NCBI GenBank assembly: GCA_024281695.1
Contig: JAMXAE010000011.1
Location: forward strand, 1 to 34,719
Direction: 5' to 3'
From: Nitrosomonas sp.
Lineage (GTDB): Bacteria > Pseudomonadota > Gammaproteobacteria > Burkholderiales > Nitrosomonadaceae
Length of the DNA: 34,719 bases
In this document: positions 26,763 through 34,719 of the stretch, one piece after another
Layout of the letters: the number at the start of each line of letters is the position of its first letter
Numbering within the stretch: the first letter of the stretch is position 1
Position numbers and translations under genes: made by a program
The notes under the pieces: model-generated
What the model saw: only the letters and a program-made list of their open reading frames with translations
Told to the model about the DNA's origin: nothing
Database searches by the model: none

Positions 26763-27284
26763 CTAGGATTTTGAGTCAGAAGGTCGATGAATCTTCTGAC
26801 GTGCAGGTATTGGAGCCAGTGGACCATGTGCATGATAGTGACCATCGCCGTGATGATGGCTTCCGCTACCATAAGCGCCTGATTCTGGTTCGAACTGAGC
26901 ATCTTCTTCCACGATATTGGCCCCCAGACCTTCTAACATCTGCTTTAATACACTGTCTTTGTGAATACGTAAGAAAGCTTCGCCAACTTGTGTTTGTGTG
27001 TGACGATTCCCTAAATGAAAGGCGCAGCGCATTAAATCATGAGTTGTACGACAAGTAATGCGGTAAGTAGGCTCATGGGCTGCGATAATTTGCACGACAC
27101 GACCGTCGTCGCTTTTGAGCAAATCATTATCTCGTAGAATCGTGCCGCGTGTAGTAAAAATAGCAACTTCCTCACCGGACGCAAGCACTGTTCTAAGTCG
27201 GCTGTTTTCACGCATTTCATAGGGTAGAACGAGTTGCGCAAAAACTGATTCTGCATGATCTATTTTAGTATTCAACGTAAGCAT
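26763..27284 (-). CDS. ureE: Urease accessory nickel chaperone UreE
   Basis: 173 residues from the ATG at 27284; an in-frame TTG at 27302 is less likely. The N-terminal domain carries the conserved start of UreE (FAQLVLPYEMRENSRLR). The second domain has RCAFHLGNRHTQ, where the nickel-binding His of the dimer interface sits. The C-terminal tail SHHHGDGHYHAHG is a His-rich nickel-binding tail as in Klebsiella UreE. It delivers nickel to UreG. It is separated from ureC by 153 bases that contain two strong hairpins, the largest gap in the urease gene set. Confidence 0.95.
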   Translation of the reverse strand: MLTLNTKIDHAESVFAQLVLPYEMRENSRLRTVLASGEEVAIFTTRGTILRDNDLLKSDDGRVVQIIAAHEPTYRITCRTTHDLMRCAFHLGNRHTQTQVGEAFLRIHKDSVLKQMLEGLGANIVEEDAQFEPESGAYGSGSHHHGDGHYHAHGPLAPIPARQKIHRPSDSKS

Positions 27285-27322
27285 CGGTTTTCTTATGATC
27301 AATTAAAGATTGTGTGTAATGA

Positions 27323-27349
27323 CTATCACAGTAATGGATACTGTGATAG
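27323..27349 (-). promoter_or_regulatory. Perfect 10-bp hairpin between ureC and ureE
   Basis: CTATCACAGT (27323-27332) and ACTGTGATAG (27340-27349) are perfect inverted arms around a 7-base loop. There is no T-run after it on the minus strand, so it is not a standard terminator. It may be an mRNA stabiliser, a processing site setting the ratio of urease subunits to accessory proteins, or a DNA-level operator. Confidence 0.6.
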
Positions 27350-27369
27350 CGATCATTAAAATAGAGAGG

Positions 27370-27410
27370 CTTCTTCTTTATGAAGAATATTATTCACATA
27401 AAGAAAGAAG
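27370..27410 (-). promoter_or_regulatory. Second, longer imperfect hairpin after ureC
   Basis: CTTCTTCTTTATG (27370-27382) can pair with CATAAAGAAAGAAG (27397-27410) with one bulged base. A smaller hairpin, TTCTTC-N5-GAAGAA (27371-27387), uses the same left arm, so the two folds exclude each other. It is the first structure met downstream of the ureC stop codon. Confidence 0.5.
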
Positions 27411-27437
27411 ACTTGCTCTGTATCGGATACTGCTCTC

Positions 27438-29144
27438 CTAGAATAGGAAATATCGCTGTGCCATGGGTAGAACATCTTCTGGACCACATGTCAATAACTG
27501 TCCATCAGCGCGTACTTCATAAGTTTCTGGATCGACTTCCATTTTAGGTGTTGCGCTATTGTGAATCATGTCTTTCTTGCGCAGATTCCGTGTATTTTTG
27601 ACTGGAATAATGTGTTTGTCGAGCTTAAGTTGATCGATTAAATCAGCATTAAGCGCGGCTTGTGAGGCGAATGTGAAACATGATGTTTTGATTCCTCCCC
27701 CATATCCACCAAACATATACCGATAATGCACGGGCTGAGGCGTTGGAATCGATGCATTAGGATCGCCCATCAGAGATGCTGCAATCATTCCGCCTTTTAA
27801 GATCATGGATGGTTTCACGCCGAAGAAAGCAGGTCTCCACAATACAAGATCTGCATACTTACCGACCTCTATCGATCCAATTGCGTGTGAGATGCCGTGT
27901 GTAATGGCTGGATTAATAGTGTACTTGGCAACATAACGCTTCACACGGAAATTATCATTCCTTGAGCTATCCTCCTGTAGTGTGCCGCGTTGTATCTTCA
28001 TTTTATGTGCGGTTTGCCATGTGCGCAGTACGACTTCACCAATGCGCCCCATTGCTTGCGAATCTGAGGACATCATAGAGATAGCTCCCATGTCATGGAG
28101 AATATCTTCAGCCGCGATGGTTTCTTTCCGAATGCGTGATTCTGCAAAGGCAAGATCTTCTGCAATATTGGCATGCAAATGATGGCATACCATCAGCATA
28201 TCCAAATGCTCATCAAGGGTGTTCACCGTATAAGGGCGAGTTGGATTCGTTGATGAAGGTAAAACATTATCCTGTCCCACGACCGCTATGATGTCTGGCG
28301 CATGACCACCGCCTGCACCTTCAGTATGGAAAGTATGAATGGTTCGATCTTTCATGGCAGCAATGGTGTTTTCTAAATAACCGCCTTCATTGATTGTGTC
28401 GGTATGAATAGCAACTTGCACATCATATTTATCTGCAACATTCAAACAGTTATCAATAGCCGCATAAGTTGTGCCCCAGTCTTCATGAAGTTTTAGACCA
28501 CAAGCACCGGCAAAAACTTGTTCTTCAAGTGGTGTTGGCAGACTGGTATTACCTTTACCAAAAAAGCCTGTATTCATTACTAACCCATCCGATGCTCTGA
28601 GCATGGAATGAATATGCCAGGGCCCGGGTGTACAAGTGGTTGCTGCTGTCCCTACTGCAGGACCTGTACCGCCTCCCAGCATGGTGGTGATGCCATTCAT
28701 CATGGCATCTTCAGCTTGCTGTGGCGAAATGAAGTGAATGTGGGTATCTACACCTCCGGCTGTAACAATCAGATTTTCGCCGGCAATGATTTCGGTGGCC
28801 GAACCAATAGCCATTGTAACATTGGGTTGAATATCTGGGTTTCCAGCTTTGCCGATTGCTGCGATCTTGCCATTCTTAAGGCCTATATCCGCTTTGACAA
28901 TCCCCCAGTGATCAATAATGATTGCATTGGTAATGACGGTGTCCATGACATCGGCATGATTGCGTTGTGATTGACCCATTCCATCGCGAATCACTTTTCC
29001 ACCTCCAAACTTCACCTCTTCTCCATACGTAGTGAAGTCTTTCTCAATCTCTATAAAAAGCTCTGTATCGGCCAAACGGACACGATCGCCAGTTGTTGGG
29101 CCCATCATTTCGGCATAGGTTTGACGGGAAATTTTTACGCTCAT
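27438..29144 (-). CDS. ureC: Urease alpha subunit UreC
   Basis: 568 residues, full length. The di-nickel site is complete: His135 and His137 (THIHFISPQ), carbamylated Lys218 (GLKLHEDWG), His247 (AIHTDT), His273 ([12 protein letters not shown]) and Asp361 (SSDSQAMGR). The mobile-flap Cys320-His321 ([17 protein letters not shown]) is present. It hydrolyses urea to ammonia and carbamate in the cytoplasm. AGGAG precedes the ATG. It follows ureB by 33 bases. Confidence 0.99.
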   Translation of the reverse strand: MSVKISRQTYAEMMGPTTGDRVRLADTELFIEIEKDFTTYGEEVKFGGGKVIRDGMGQSQRNHADVMDTVITNAIIIDHWGIVKADIGLKNGKIAAIGKAGNPDIQPNVTMAIGSATEIIAGENLIVTAGGVDTHIHFISPQQAEDAMMNGITTMLGGGTGPAVGTAATTCTPGPWHIHSMLRASDGLVMNTGFFGKGNTSLPTPLEEQVFAGACGLKLHEDWGTTYAAIDNCLNVADKYDVQVAIHTDTINEGGYLENTIAAMKDRTIHTFHTEGAGGGHAPDIIAVVGQDNVLPSSTNPTRPYTVNTLDEHLDMLMVCHHLHANIAEDLAFAESRIRKETIAAEDILHDMGAISMMSSDSQAMGRIGEVVLRTWQTAHKMKIQRGTLQEDSSRNDNFRVKRYVAKYTINPAITHGISHAIGSIEVGKYADLVLWRPAFFGVKPSMILKGGMIAASLMGDPNASIPTPQPVHYRYMFGGYGGGIKTSCFTFASQAALNADLIDQLKLDKHIIPVKNTRNLRKKDMIHNSATPKMEVDPETYEVRADGQLLTCGPEDVLPMAQRYFLF

Positions 29145-29177
29145 TTTTTTGCTCCTGTAAAATTATTGCAATACAAG

Positions 29178-29498
29178 CTATTTAAGTTTGCCCATCACTT
29201 TTTGATTGAATCCATAGACGATTCGGTCACCACCAAGCTCAACGAGTTCAACGGTTCTTTCTTGCCCTGGTTCGAAGCGGATAGCTGTTCCGGCCATAAT
29301 ATTCAGCCGCATACCATAAGCAGCTTCCCTGTCAAATTTCATGGCAGAATTTACTTCAAAGAAATGAAAGTGGGAGCCAATTTGTATTGGACGATCCCCT
29401 CCATTAGAGACAGTTAAGGTTTTAGTGTTTCTACCAACATTTAATTCAATTTCGCCCGATTCAGTAAACACTTCACCTGGAATCATTGGTGTTCTCAT
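29178..29498 (-). CDS. ureB: Urease beta subunit UreB
   Basis: 106 residues with typical UreB features: [19 protein letters not shown] at the N-terminus, [15 protein letters not shown] and the tail [14 protein letters not shown]. It is a structural subunit that wraps around UreC. It is separate from UreA, as is usual in bacteria other than Helicobacter. It lies 21 bases after ureA. Confidence 0.98.
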   Translation of the reverse strand: MRTPMIPGEVFTESGEIELNVGRNTKTLTVSNGGDRPIQIGSHFHFFEVNSAMKFDREAAYGMRLNIMAGTAIRFEPGQERTVELVELGGDRIVYGFNQKVMGKLK

Positions 29499-29519
29499 GA
29501 TGATCTCCTATTTTAATGA

Positions 29520-29822
29520 TTAAACTATCGGATTATGAACAGTAACCAGTTTGGTTCCATCTGGGAACGTTGCTTCGACTTGGATATCCGGAATCATTTC
29601 GGGGACACCTTCCATGACATCAGCGCGAGTCAGTATTTTTTGTCCACCTGTCATCAATTCGGCTACCGTTCGACCATCTCTGGCACCTTCCAATACTGCG
29701 CAGGTGATCAGTGCTACAGCTTCTGGGTAGTTGAGTCGTAGACCACGGGCTCTACGTTTTTCAGCTACTAATCCTGCAGTAAATATCATTAGTTTGTCTT
29801 TCTCTCTAGGTGTTAAGTCCAT
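29520..29822 (-). CDS. ureA: Urease gamma subunit UreA
   Basis: 100 residues, the standard length. [20 protein letters not shown] at the start, [21 protein letters not shown] in the middle and the C-terminal [17 protein letters not shown] are diagnostic. AGGAG lies eight bases before the ATG. It is the smallest structural subunit and the first of the structural genes, after ureD. Confidence 0.98.
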   Translation of the reverse strand: MDLTPREKDKLMIFTAGLVAEKRRARGLRLNYPEAVALITCAVLEGARDGRTVAELMTGGQKILTRADVMEGVPEMIPDIQVEATFPDGTKLVTVHNPIV

Positions 29823-29919
29823 AGTTTTTCTCCTGGGTAAAATAACATTTTCAATTTTCGAAGTTACTGCAGCATCTGAGATTTATTAGAAAACCACCTT
29901 AAGTCAACAATATAATTAA

Positions 29920-30864
29920 TCAAGTATTCCACATACGTGGAACAATTTCAGCGCGTCCCAGAATTTCAGGACGAAATAAGCCCCAGACACGCAGCATAAC
30001 ATGCCGTGCTACCTCGCTTGAATCGCCTAAATAACGGACCACCACAATCGATTTAAGTTGAGAAATACCTACCTGACCAATACCATTGATAATCTTTTCT
30101 GCTTCTTCGCGCGCTAAATCTATCAATGGTTGAGGTATCATTTTTCCCGTCAAAATAAGTGAAGCACAGACTGTCCTGCCAGATAACGCTAAAGAGCCAT
30201 TCATCGCAGAACTTTCACCGAGAAGGCGGATCTGCTCAAGCCAAATTAACTTATCATTCCGTCGGATGCTAGTACGCTGTTTGATTTGACCATGATTGAA
30301 TGTTTCGCCTGACGCCGTGCGACCAAAACATAATATTTCACAACCGACATAAACCGCATCATCTTCAAGTATGACCTGATGATCAATCTCTACCTCGGCA
30401 TGATTATAAAAAATGGTCTCTTGCGGTACCCACTCGAGTGAGCCACCCTTGTTGACATTAATTCTAATTTTCTGTTGTGAGTTATGCCCATTGGCTTTGT
30501 ACCATTTGGTGGCCCCAGGTGTAGTAATTTGTGCGTTTGCAGATGTACCAATTTGAGCCGAAATTTCTAATTGATCACCCCCAACGACTCCACCCGGCGG
30601 ATGAATAATCACCACATGGCAGACTTCTCGTCCTTCCGGATAAAAAGGTTTTTGCACTAACAATGGACCAAAGTGATCTCGTTCTACAAGACGTGTTGTG
30701 TCATCGAATTTAGAAAACTTAAGTGATAATTTTGCTTGTAACGGTGTATAAGTTGGATCTATGGTTGGCTCCGGTACGTACTGTATAGGCTGCTTCAGAT
30801 AAGACAGGATAGTGGAGCTTGGTTGCATACTGACGAGTTCTTCCTTGTGTGCTGACAGGTGCAT
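29920..30864 (-). CDS. ureD: Urease accessory protein UreD (UreH)
   Basis: 314 residues. Family phrases: LSLKFSKFDDTTRLVERDHFGPL, VIIHPPGGVVGGDQLEI, TPGATKWYK and WVPQETIFYNHAEVEI. UreD binds the apo-urease and recruits UreF and UreG; a tunnel in it carries nickel to the active site. TAGGAAT lies six bases before the chosen ATG; a second ATG 12 codons later is less supported. It is the first of the urease genes, 42 bases after the porin gene, in the order D-A-B-C-E-F-G. Confidence 0.97.
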   Translation of the reverse strand: MHLSAHKEELVSMQPSSTILSYLKQPIQYVPEPTIDPTYTPLQAKLSLKFSKFDDTTRLVERDHFGPLLVQKPFYPEGREVCHVVIIHPPGGVVGGDQLEISAQIGTSANAQITTPGATKWYKANGHNSQQKIRINVNKGGSLEWVPQETIFYNHAEVEIDHQVILEDDAVYVGCEILCFGRTASGETFNHGQIKQRTSIRRNDKLIWLEQIRLLGESSAMNGSLALSGRTVCASLILTGKMIPQPLIDLAREEAEKIINGIGQVGISQLKSIVVVRYLGDSSEVARHVMLRVWGLFRPEILGRAEIVPRMWNT

Positions 30865-30906
30865 TTTATTCCTAATCCTTAAGGAATCGTTGGTCTCTAA
30901 AGGTAT

Positions 30907-32283
30907 TTAAATTTGTAGTTGGAAAGAAATTTTAAAAACATCTTGTGTATGACCCGATACTCCAGGTGCATAATTCAACCCTTTGGATAAGAGATCGCCA
31001 TGCTGATAGTAAGCTGAAACACGTGCATTAAAGCCATCAATAATATAATTTACACCGGCTTCAATTTCTTCTCGGTTGCTGCTTCGATTAGGTTGAATGC
31101 TGGTAAATCTACCGTAGGGCTGAAATTGCCCAATACCGACTTTACCCGGTAGTAAATACAGGCCCGTTACTGTCCATGACTTGCCATCAAACATACAAAA
31201 GCAATCACGATCAGAGAATGCGGTAGTCGAATATCCTGCATAGAATTGTTTATATTCAGCATTTAATGTGGTTACGCCCATATTCCGAGGTAATACTTTC
31301 TCGAATAATAAGTCACCTGTAAAACCGAGAAAATCACTCCGATGTGCGAATGATCCAGCGCCATTTTTTTGGTATGACATACCGAATGCCAACGCTAAAA
31401 TATCTCCCGCTTTGCCGAAATACGTACTAGAAGTGTAGTAGCCAGGATTTTTCTCTGGATTCAGAAAATTATAGGTAACACGTGCAGCTGTTAGTATGGT
31501 GCCGCTTGGATTAGGTCCCGCAGTGTGCGATGATTCTAAACCGCGAAAGACTCCCATTGCATAACCCAGCGTTCCGGGCACAAAACCTGGTTCTGCATTG
31601 CCCCAGAAAGTTACTCCATCGTCACGACCATAACGACCGGCGCCACCATTGCCAAAATTTGTACTGAAATCTTGAGAAAAGAAGGGCGTTTTAAAAGCAT
31701 CATGGGTAGCTTGGAAAAAAGGACCACTTAACTCTCCCCGCTCTGTGGGCGCTAACATGCGCCCTCCCCAGATGTTGAAATAACGGTTGTATTCGAATTT
31801 TGCAATGGCATCGAGGATGTTGTAGGACATCCTGGGATTTTCGCCAGAAGCGGTATTGTTGCAGAAAAAGCACTCGGTATTGACTTCAAATTTAAGATAT
31901 TGATTAAACTGACCATTCAGATAAATACGAGCATTATCATTGCTATAATGACCGCTATCCAAATTACCGCTTAAGTTTTCAGTCCATAACCCGGTTCCTC
32001 GATAGCCTGCTCCTAAGCTAATCCATCTGGTTTCACTGGATTTCACTTTTAGCTTGTCAGAAATTGGTTTTACTGAAAAATCCATTGCATAAACATTGGA
32101 TACAAACAAGAGAAAAGCGCTCATGAATATAGCGATCAGGAAAAAATTTCCAGATACCTTGATATCTTTTTTCTCATTATAAAGAGGTAAACAAGGCTGA
32201 CTAGAGATGCTTAGTGACATCAATCTCGCATTCTTAATTTTTGTCTGTAAACTGTAATTGACTTTCTGCATGAGCCTGTCCAT
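30907..32283 (-). CDS. FmdC-like outer-membrane porin, candidate urea/short-amide porin
   Basis: 458 residues. A long N-terminal leader precedes a signal-like segment (FFLIAIFMSAFLLFVSNVYA). The mature part is rich in amphipathic beta-strands with Gly and aromatic residues and ends in KISFQLQI, typical of an outer-membrane barrel. The sequence recalls the FmdC porin (short-chain amides and urea in Methylophilus) and OprP/O-like barrels. Two Cys clusters, ECFFCNN and DCFCMFD, are unusual for a porin and may form disulfides or bind metal. The true start may be the ATG at 32220. It is the first gene before ureD on the same strand, so a urea-entry role across the outer membrane is likely but inferred. 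Confidence 0.75.
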   Translation of the reverse strand: MDRLMQKVNYSLQTKIKNARLMSLSISSQPCLPLYNEKKDIKVSGNFFLIAIFMSAFLLFVSNVYAMDFSVKPISDKLKVKSSETRWISLGAGYRGTGLWTENLSGNLDSGHYSNDNARIYLNGQFNQYLKFEVNTECFFCNNTASGENPRMSYNILDAIAKFEYNRYFNIWGGRMLAPTERGELSGPFFQATHDAFKTPFFSQDFSTNFGNGGAGRYGRDDGVTFWGNAEPGFVPGTLGYAMGVFRGLESSHTAGPNPSGTILTAARVTYNFLNPEKNPGYYTSSTYFGKAGDILALAFGMSYQKNGAGSFAHRSDFLGFTGDLLFEKVLPRNMGVTTLNAEYKQFYAGYSTTAFSDRDCFCMFDGKSWTVTGLYLLPGKVGIGQFQPYGRFTSIQPNRSSNREEIEAGVNYIIDGFNARVSAYYQHGDLLSKGLNYAPGVSGHTQDVFKISFQLQI

Positions 32284-32418
32284 CCTCTAATGTGGGTTTA
32301 TCAAATTGGATGATTAATAAATAATTCTATACTAAAATTCTAAATGGATACGTTTGTAATATTTTTCTTACGTTTTGTATGATGGTTCTTTTACTTTACC
32401 AGAAAAGCCAAAATACTT

Positions 32419-32520
32419 AGGGAAGCGCTGATTTATTCGGTTTTTGAGAATCTTTAGCGTGCAAGTCATTGATTCTAATTGCGGCGGAATCTGAGAAAGC
32501 GAATTGATCAGCACTTCCTT
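32419..32520. mobile_element. MITE-like element of about 102 bp with IS5-type ends
   Basis: The left end AGGGAAGCGCTGATTTATTC (32419-32438) and the inverted right end (32501-32520) match at 16 of 20 positions. The flanks TTAG and TTAA fit the YTAR target duplication of IS5-group elements with one mismatch. There is no coding content inside. It probably derives from an IS5-family element by internal deletion and could be moved by a transposase encoded elsewhere. Confidence 0.55.
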
Positions 32521-32621
32521 AAGATGTCAATTACCAAAGACTAGGTATCCCCTGAACAAGTTATAAATAGAAGGTTTCGAATTTATTGTTTACTGGTTTT
32601 GGGTAATTTTAGATTGCAGAA

Positions 32622-32669
32622 GGATTGGAGGATTGGAGGATTGGAGGATTGGAGGATTGGAGGATTGGA
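32622..32669 (+). repeat. Octanucleotide tandem repeat (GGATTGGA)x6
   Basis: Six perfect head-to-tail copies of GGATTGGA fill 48 bases. They lie in non-coding DNA between the MITE-like element and the transposase remnant. Perfect identity implies recent expansion by replication slippage, so copy number is likely to vary between strains. Confidence 0.95.
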
Positions 32670-32742
32670 AATGGTTTTCTAATTCCATTCGAGTCAACGA
32701 TCCGGTTAATACTGACATTCTGGACGGATTAAGCCGGTGACA

Positions 32743-33439
32743 TTAATAATGCTCGTCTGACCTGATTTTGGTATAGCCAAACTGACCCTTCAAGATCCTG
32801 AACGGATGTTCGGCGATGACACGAATCCGTGCGATTGTTCTGTTGAACCACTTTGGTAGTGGCACCTAGTGCTTTGCCTGGTGTAGCCTTTCGCGCTACC
32901 CAATCGACCGCTTCTTGTTTTCGCAGGTGTTCATGCACACTGGGATAATCATAGTTCCGATCCGTACTGATTCGTTCTTCTTCATGCAACAATGCCTGAA
33001 GCTGTGACATATCCGAATCTTTGGTCGTGGTGCCAACACGGTATGAGCTAATCCGCTGCGGTCATCCACCCCAATATGCGTTTCATTCCAAAATACCATG
33101 ATTGCTTTTCTTCGTCTGAGTCATCTCAGGATCGCGCTTGCCTTTCCGTAACAGCAAACCTTGCTCTGCTAACATCATATTGACTTTCCCAAAAGCCTTG
33201 CTGTCAATTCATGTTTCTCCAGAAGATGGCGAAAGTGCAGTGCAGTGCAGTGCAGTGCTCTCGCCCGGTATTGTCCTCATTCCCCGCTTTCGGATAGTGT
33301 GGCTCTACCACTGCAATTAACCGTGCTCCACGGAACGACCCGCCTCCATCTCTTCCAGAAGCTTCTCTCGCCTCGTCCTTTTCGGCTTCACCCCATACTC
33401 GTTTGCTCCAAATCTCACTTGCTTTATCGTCACCACCAT
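32743..33439 (-). pseudogene. Decayed IS5-family transposase
   Basis: Reading the minus strand and changing frame several times recovers an IS5 transposase: MVVTIKQVRFGANEYG and TRREKLLEEME, then LIAVVEPHYPKAGNE, FRHLLEKHELTARLLGKVN, AEQGLLLRKGKRDPEMTQTKK, WYFGMK, HIGVDDRSGLAHTVL, and finally ARIRVIAEHPFRILKGQFGY and TKIR before a stop. Several frameshifts and at least two internal deletions (after KAGNE and after LLLRKG) make it dead; it is about 700 bases instead of about 1 kb. No clear terminal inverted repeats are seen at its own edges. Confidence 0.85.
33234..33258 (+). repeat. Pentanucleotide tandem repeat (AGTGC)x5 at a transposase deletion scar
   Basis: Five perfect copies of AGTGC sit exactly where the IS5 transposase remnant jumps from the KAGNE segment to the FRHLLEKH segment, that is, at the internal deletion junction. 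Slippage on a short repeat may have accompanied the deletion. Confidence 0.85.
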
Positions 33440-33505
33440 TGAGGGTTAATCTTTACCATGAGTATCGATCATCTTGCTACTTGTTGTGATGATGAAAATT
33501 ATTGT

Positions 33506-33535
33506 GTGACAAATTGCCGCGCGACAATTTGCCAC
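33506..33535. promoter_or_regulatory. 11-bp near-perfect inverted repeat upstream of RIO kinase gene
   Basis: GTGACAAATTG (33506-33516) and CAATTTGCCAC (33525-33535) pair at 10 of 11 positions around an 8-base GC-rich loop. It lies about 130 bases before the kinase start, in the 230-base non-coding stretch after the IS remnant. There is no T-run, so it may be an operator rather than a terminator. A direct repeat GATAGATATT x2 lies nearer the gene at about 33594-33618. Confidence 0.45.
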
Positions 33536-33666
33536 ATTCCAAATAGAGATCATTCTTTTTACAATTTACTCAACGTGGTTAATTTAGTTCTGGATAGATA
33601 TTCTAGATAGATATTAAATACCACGCGAGATGGGTTAATTATTTTTACAATCCTGGAGGATGAGAA

Positions 33667-34569
33667 GTGCACAGAAACACTGAATGCACTTTATTACGAA
33701 CTATGAGAATACCCAAACGACTTGAGCCATTAATTGAAGAAGGTTTGATTGATAGCGTGGTTTGTCAGCTAATGAGTGGCAAGGAAGCCATGATTTATAT
33801 GGTGCGTTGTGGAGAGAATATTCGCTGCGCTAAGGTCTATAAGGAAAGCAATAAGCGTAATTTCCAGCAACGTTCTTGCTATATGGAAGGGCGCAATGTT
33901 AAGGGCAGTCGACGTGCCAGAGCGATGGAAAAAGATAGTCGGTATGGCCATCTTGCGCGTGAAGAAGCATGGCAAAGTACAGAAGTTGATATGTTATGCC
34001 GATTGGGAATTGCTGGCGTGCGCGTGCCAAAATTCTATAATTTCTTTTCCGGTGTTTTATTGATGGAATTAATTACCGATTTAGAAGGTAATGTGGCTCC
34101 ACGATTGAGTGATTTAGTGCTTACACCTAAGCAAGCACGTGAGTATCATCGCATTCTAATTAAACAGATTGTGCAAATGCTTTGTGCTGGGATCGTTCAT
34201 GGTGATTTATCACAATACAATGTGCTGGTAGATAACCAAGGGCCGGTGATTATTGATCTACCGCAAGCTGTTAATGCGGCAGATAATCATCAAGCACGCA
34301 GCATAATTAAACGTGATGTTGATAATTTAACAACGTACTTCAGCCGATTCTCTCCAGAACTGGCACAATCTGACTATGCTACGGAGATATGGTCTTATTA
34401 TCAACGTGGAAAACTACCTCAGGCTAATTTAACTGGAAATGCTAAGCAACAAGACAAACCAGTGGATGTCAGCAATATTCTTCACATTATCGATGTAGTG
34501 CTTAGAAAGGAGATAGCCTGGCAACGGCATAAACAAGCAAGATGGACTAGCCATTTCTCGCAATGCTGA
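33667..34569 (+). CDS. RIO-family atypical serine/threonine kinase
   Basis: 300 residues from a GTG that has GGAGG seven bases upstream; an in-frame ATG at 33703 has weaker support. Kinase features: flexible loop SGKEAMIY, ATP-binding Lys56 (CAKVYK), catalytic HGDLSQYNVL (Asp180, Asn185) and metal-binding IIDLPQAV (Asp197). RYGHLAREEAWQSTEVDML is the RIO-specific linker. No activation loop or substrate-binding subdomains are seen, as expected for RIO proteins. In eukaryotes and archaea RIO kinases mature the small ribosomal subunit; bacterial members are common in proteobacteria but their role is little known. The downstream neighbour is initiator tRNA-Met, a curious link to translation that may be chance. 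Confidence 0.9.
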   Translation: MHRNTECTLLRTMRIPKRLEPLIEEGLIDSVVCQLMSGKEAMIYMVRCGENIRCAKVYKESNKRNFQQRSCYMEGRNVKGSRRARAMEKDSRYGHLAREEAWQSTEVDMLCRLGIAGVRVPKFYNFFSGVLLMELITDLEGNVAPRLSDLVLTPKQAREYHRILIKQIVQMLCAGIVHGDLSQYNVLVDNQGPVIIDLPQAVNAADNHQARSIIKRDVDNLTTYFSRFSPELAQSDYATEIWSYYQRGKLPQANLTGNAKQQDKPVDVSNILHIIDVVLRKEIAWQRHKQARWTSHFSQC

Positions 34570-34607
34570 ATTTTATCGATGTGTTCACGAGCTGTGGCAG
34601 ACTTTGA

Positions 34608-34638
34608 TTGACCTGTATGGACTAGCTTGTGTTATACT
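34608..34638 (+). promoter_or_regulatory. Candidate promoter of the initiator tRNA gene
   Basis: TTGACC (34608-34613) and TATACT (34633-34638) are close to sigma-70 consensus with a 19-base spacer. The tRNA begins 11 bases after the -10 box, a typical distance for a tRNA transcript with a short leader. Confidence 0.5.
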
Positions 34639-34649
34639 GATTGCTCTGA

Positions 34650-34719
<70 letters not shown>

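Noticed and set aside
32377-32382. A GTATGA hexamer upstream of the porin gene, as a possible second NikR site
   Set aside because: No TCATAC partner lies 14-17 bases away on either side; a lone half-site is expected by chance.
32622-32669. Octamer array as a CRISPR
   Set aside because: The units are contiguous with no spacers, and there are no cas genes.
32729-33442. Short open frames within the IS5 remnant as separate genes
   Set aside because: Together they are pieces of one frameshifted transposase on the minus strand; plus-strand frames are shadows.

Overview
The window is about 34.7 kb of moderately AT-rich DNA from a Gram-negative bacterium. The gene content suggests a betaproteobacterium: outer-membrane porins, a TonB receptor, ornithine-lipid-type acyltransferase, FtsH, and a urease operon with a UT-family urea transporter and an FmdC-like porin. 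The urea and nickel emphasis would fit a ureolytic ammonia oxidiser such as Nitrosomonas or Nitrosospira. That is an inference, because no amo, hao or rRNA gene lies in the window.

Left part (1-12.1 kb). A membrane PAS-GGDEF-EAL protein runs off the left edge. It is divergent from a FadL-type outer-membrane transporter and an FtsH-type protease. A five-gene minus-strand run (10.2 to 5.8 kb) looks like a lipid or glycolipid module: LpxH-like phosphatase, patatin phospholipase, small membrane protein, MJ1255-type glycosyltransferase and DAG-kinase-like protein. A translationally coupled pair of hydrolases (M14 metallopeptidase and alpha/beta hydrolase) follows on the plus strand.

Middle part (12.2-18.7 kb). 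This holds a staphylococcal-nuclease-like protein, a seven-repeat FG-GAP protein with a calcium-binding RTX-like tail (a likely type I secretion substrate), an OlsF-like two-domain acyltransferase, and a PleD-like response regulator with one degenerate receiver.

Nickel and urea region (18.9-32.3 kb). This is the most coherent system. A cluster A-I metal ABC importer (binding protein, ATPase, permease) diverges from a TonB-dependent receptor followed by nikR. A NikR-like palindrome lies in the shared promoter region. After a bidirectional terminator comes a nine-gene minus-strand array: FmdC-like porin, ureD, ureA, ureB, ureC, ureE, ureF, ureG and a urea transporter. Together they predict nickel uptake across both membranes, nickel sensing, urea entry across both membranes, and urease with its full maturation set. 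The TonB receptor carries an apparent one-base frameshift between its signal peptide and its TonB box, so it may be switched off, phase-variable, decoded by frameshifting, or a sequencing error.

Right part (32.3-34.7 kb). A decayed patch holds a 102-bp MITE-like element, an octamer microsatellite and a frameshifted IS5-family transposase remnant whose deletion scar carries a pentamer repeat. Then come a RIO-family kinase and an initiator tRNA-Met cut by the right edge.
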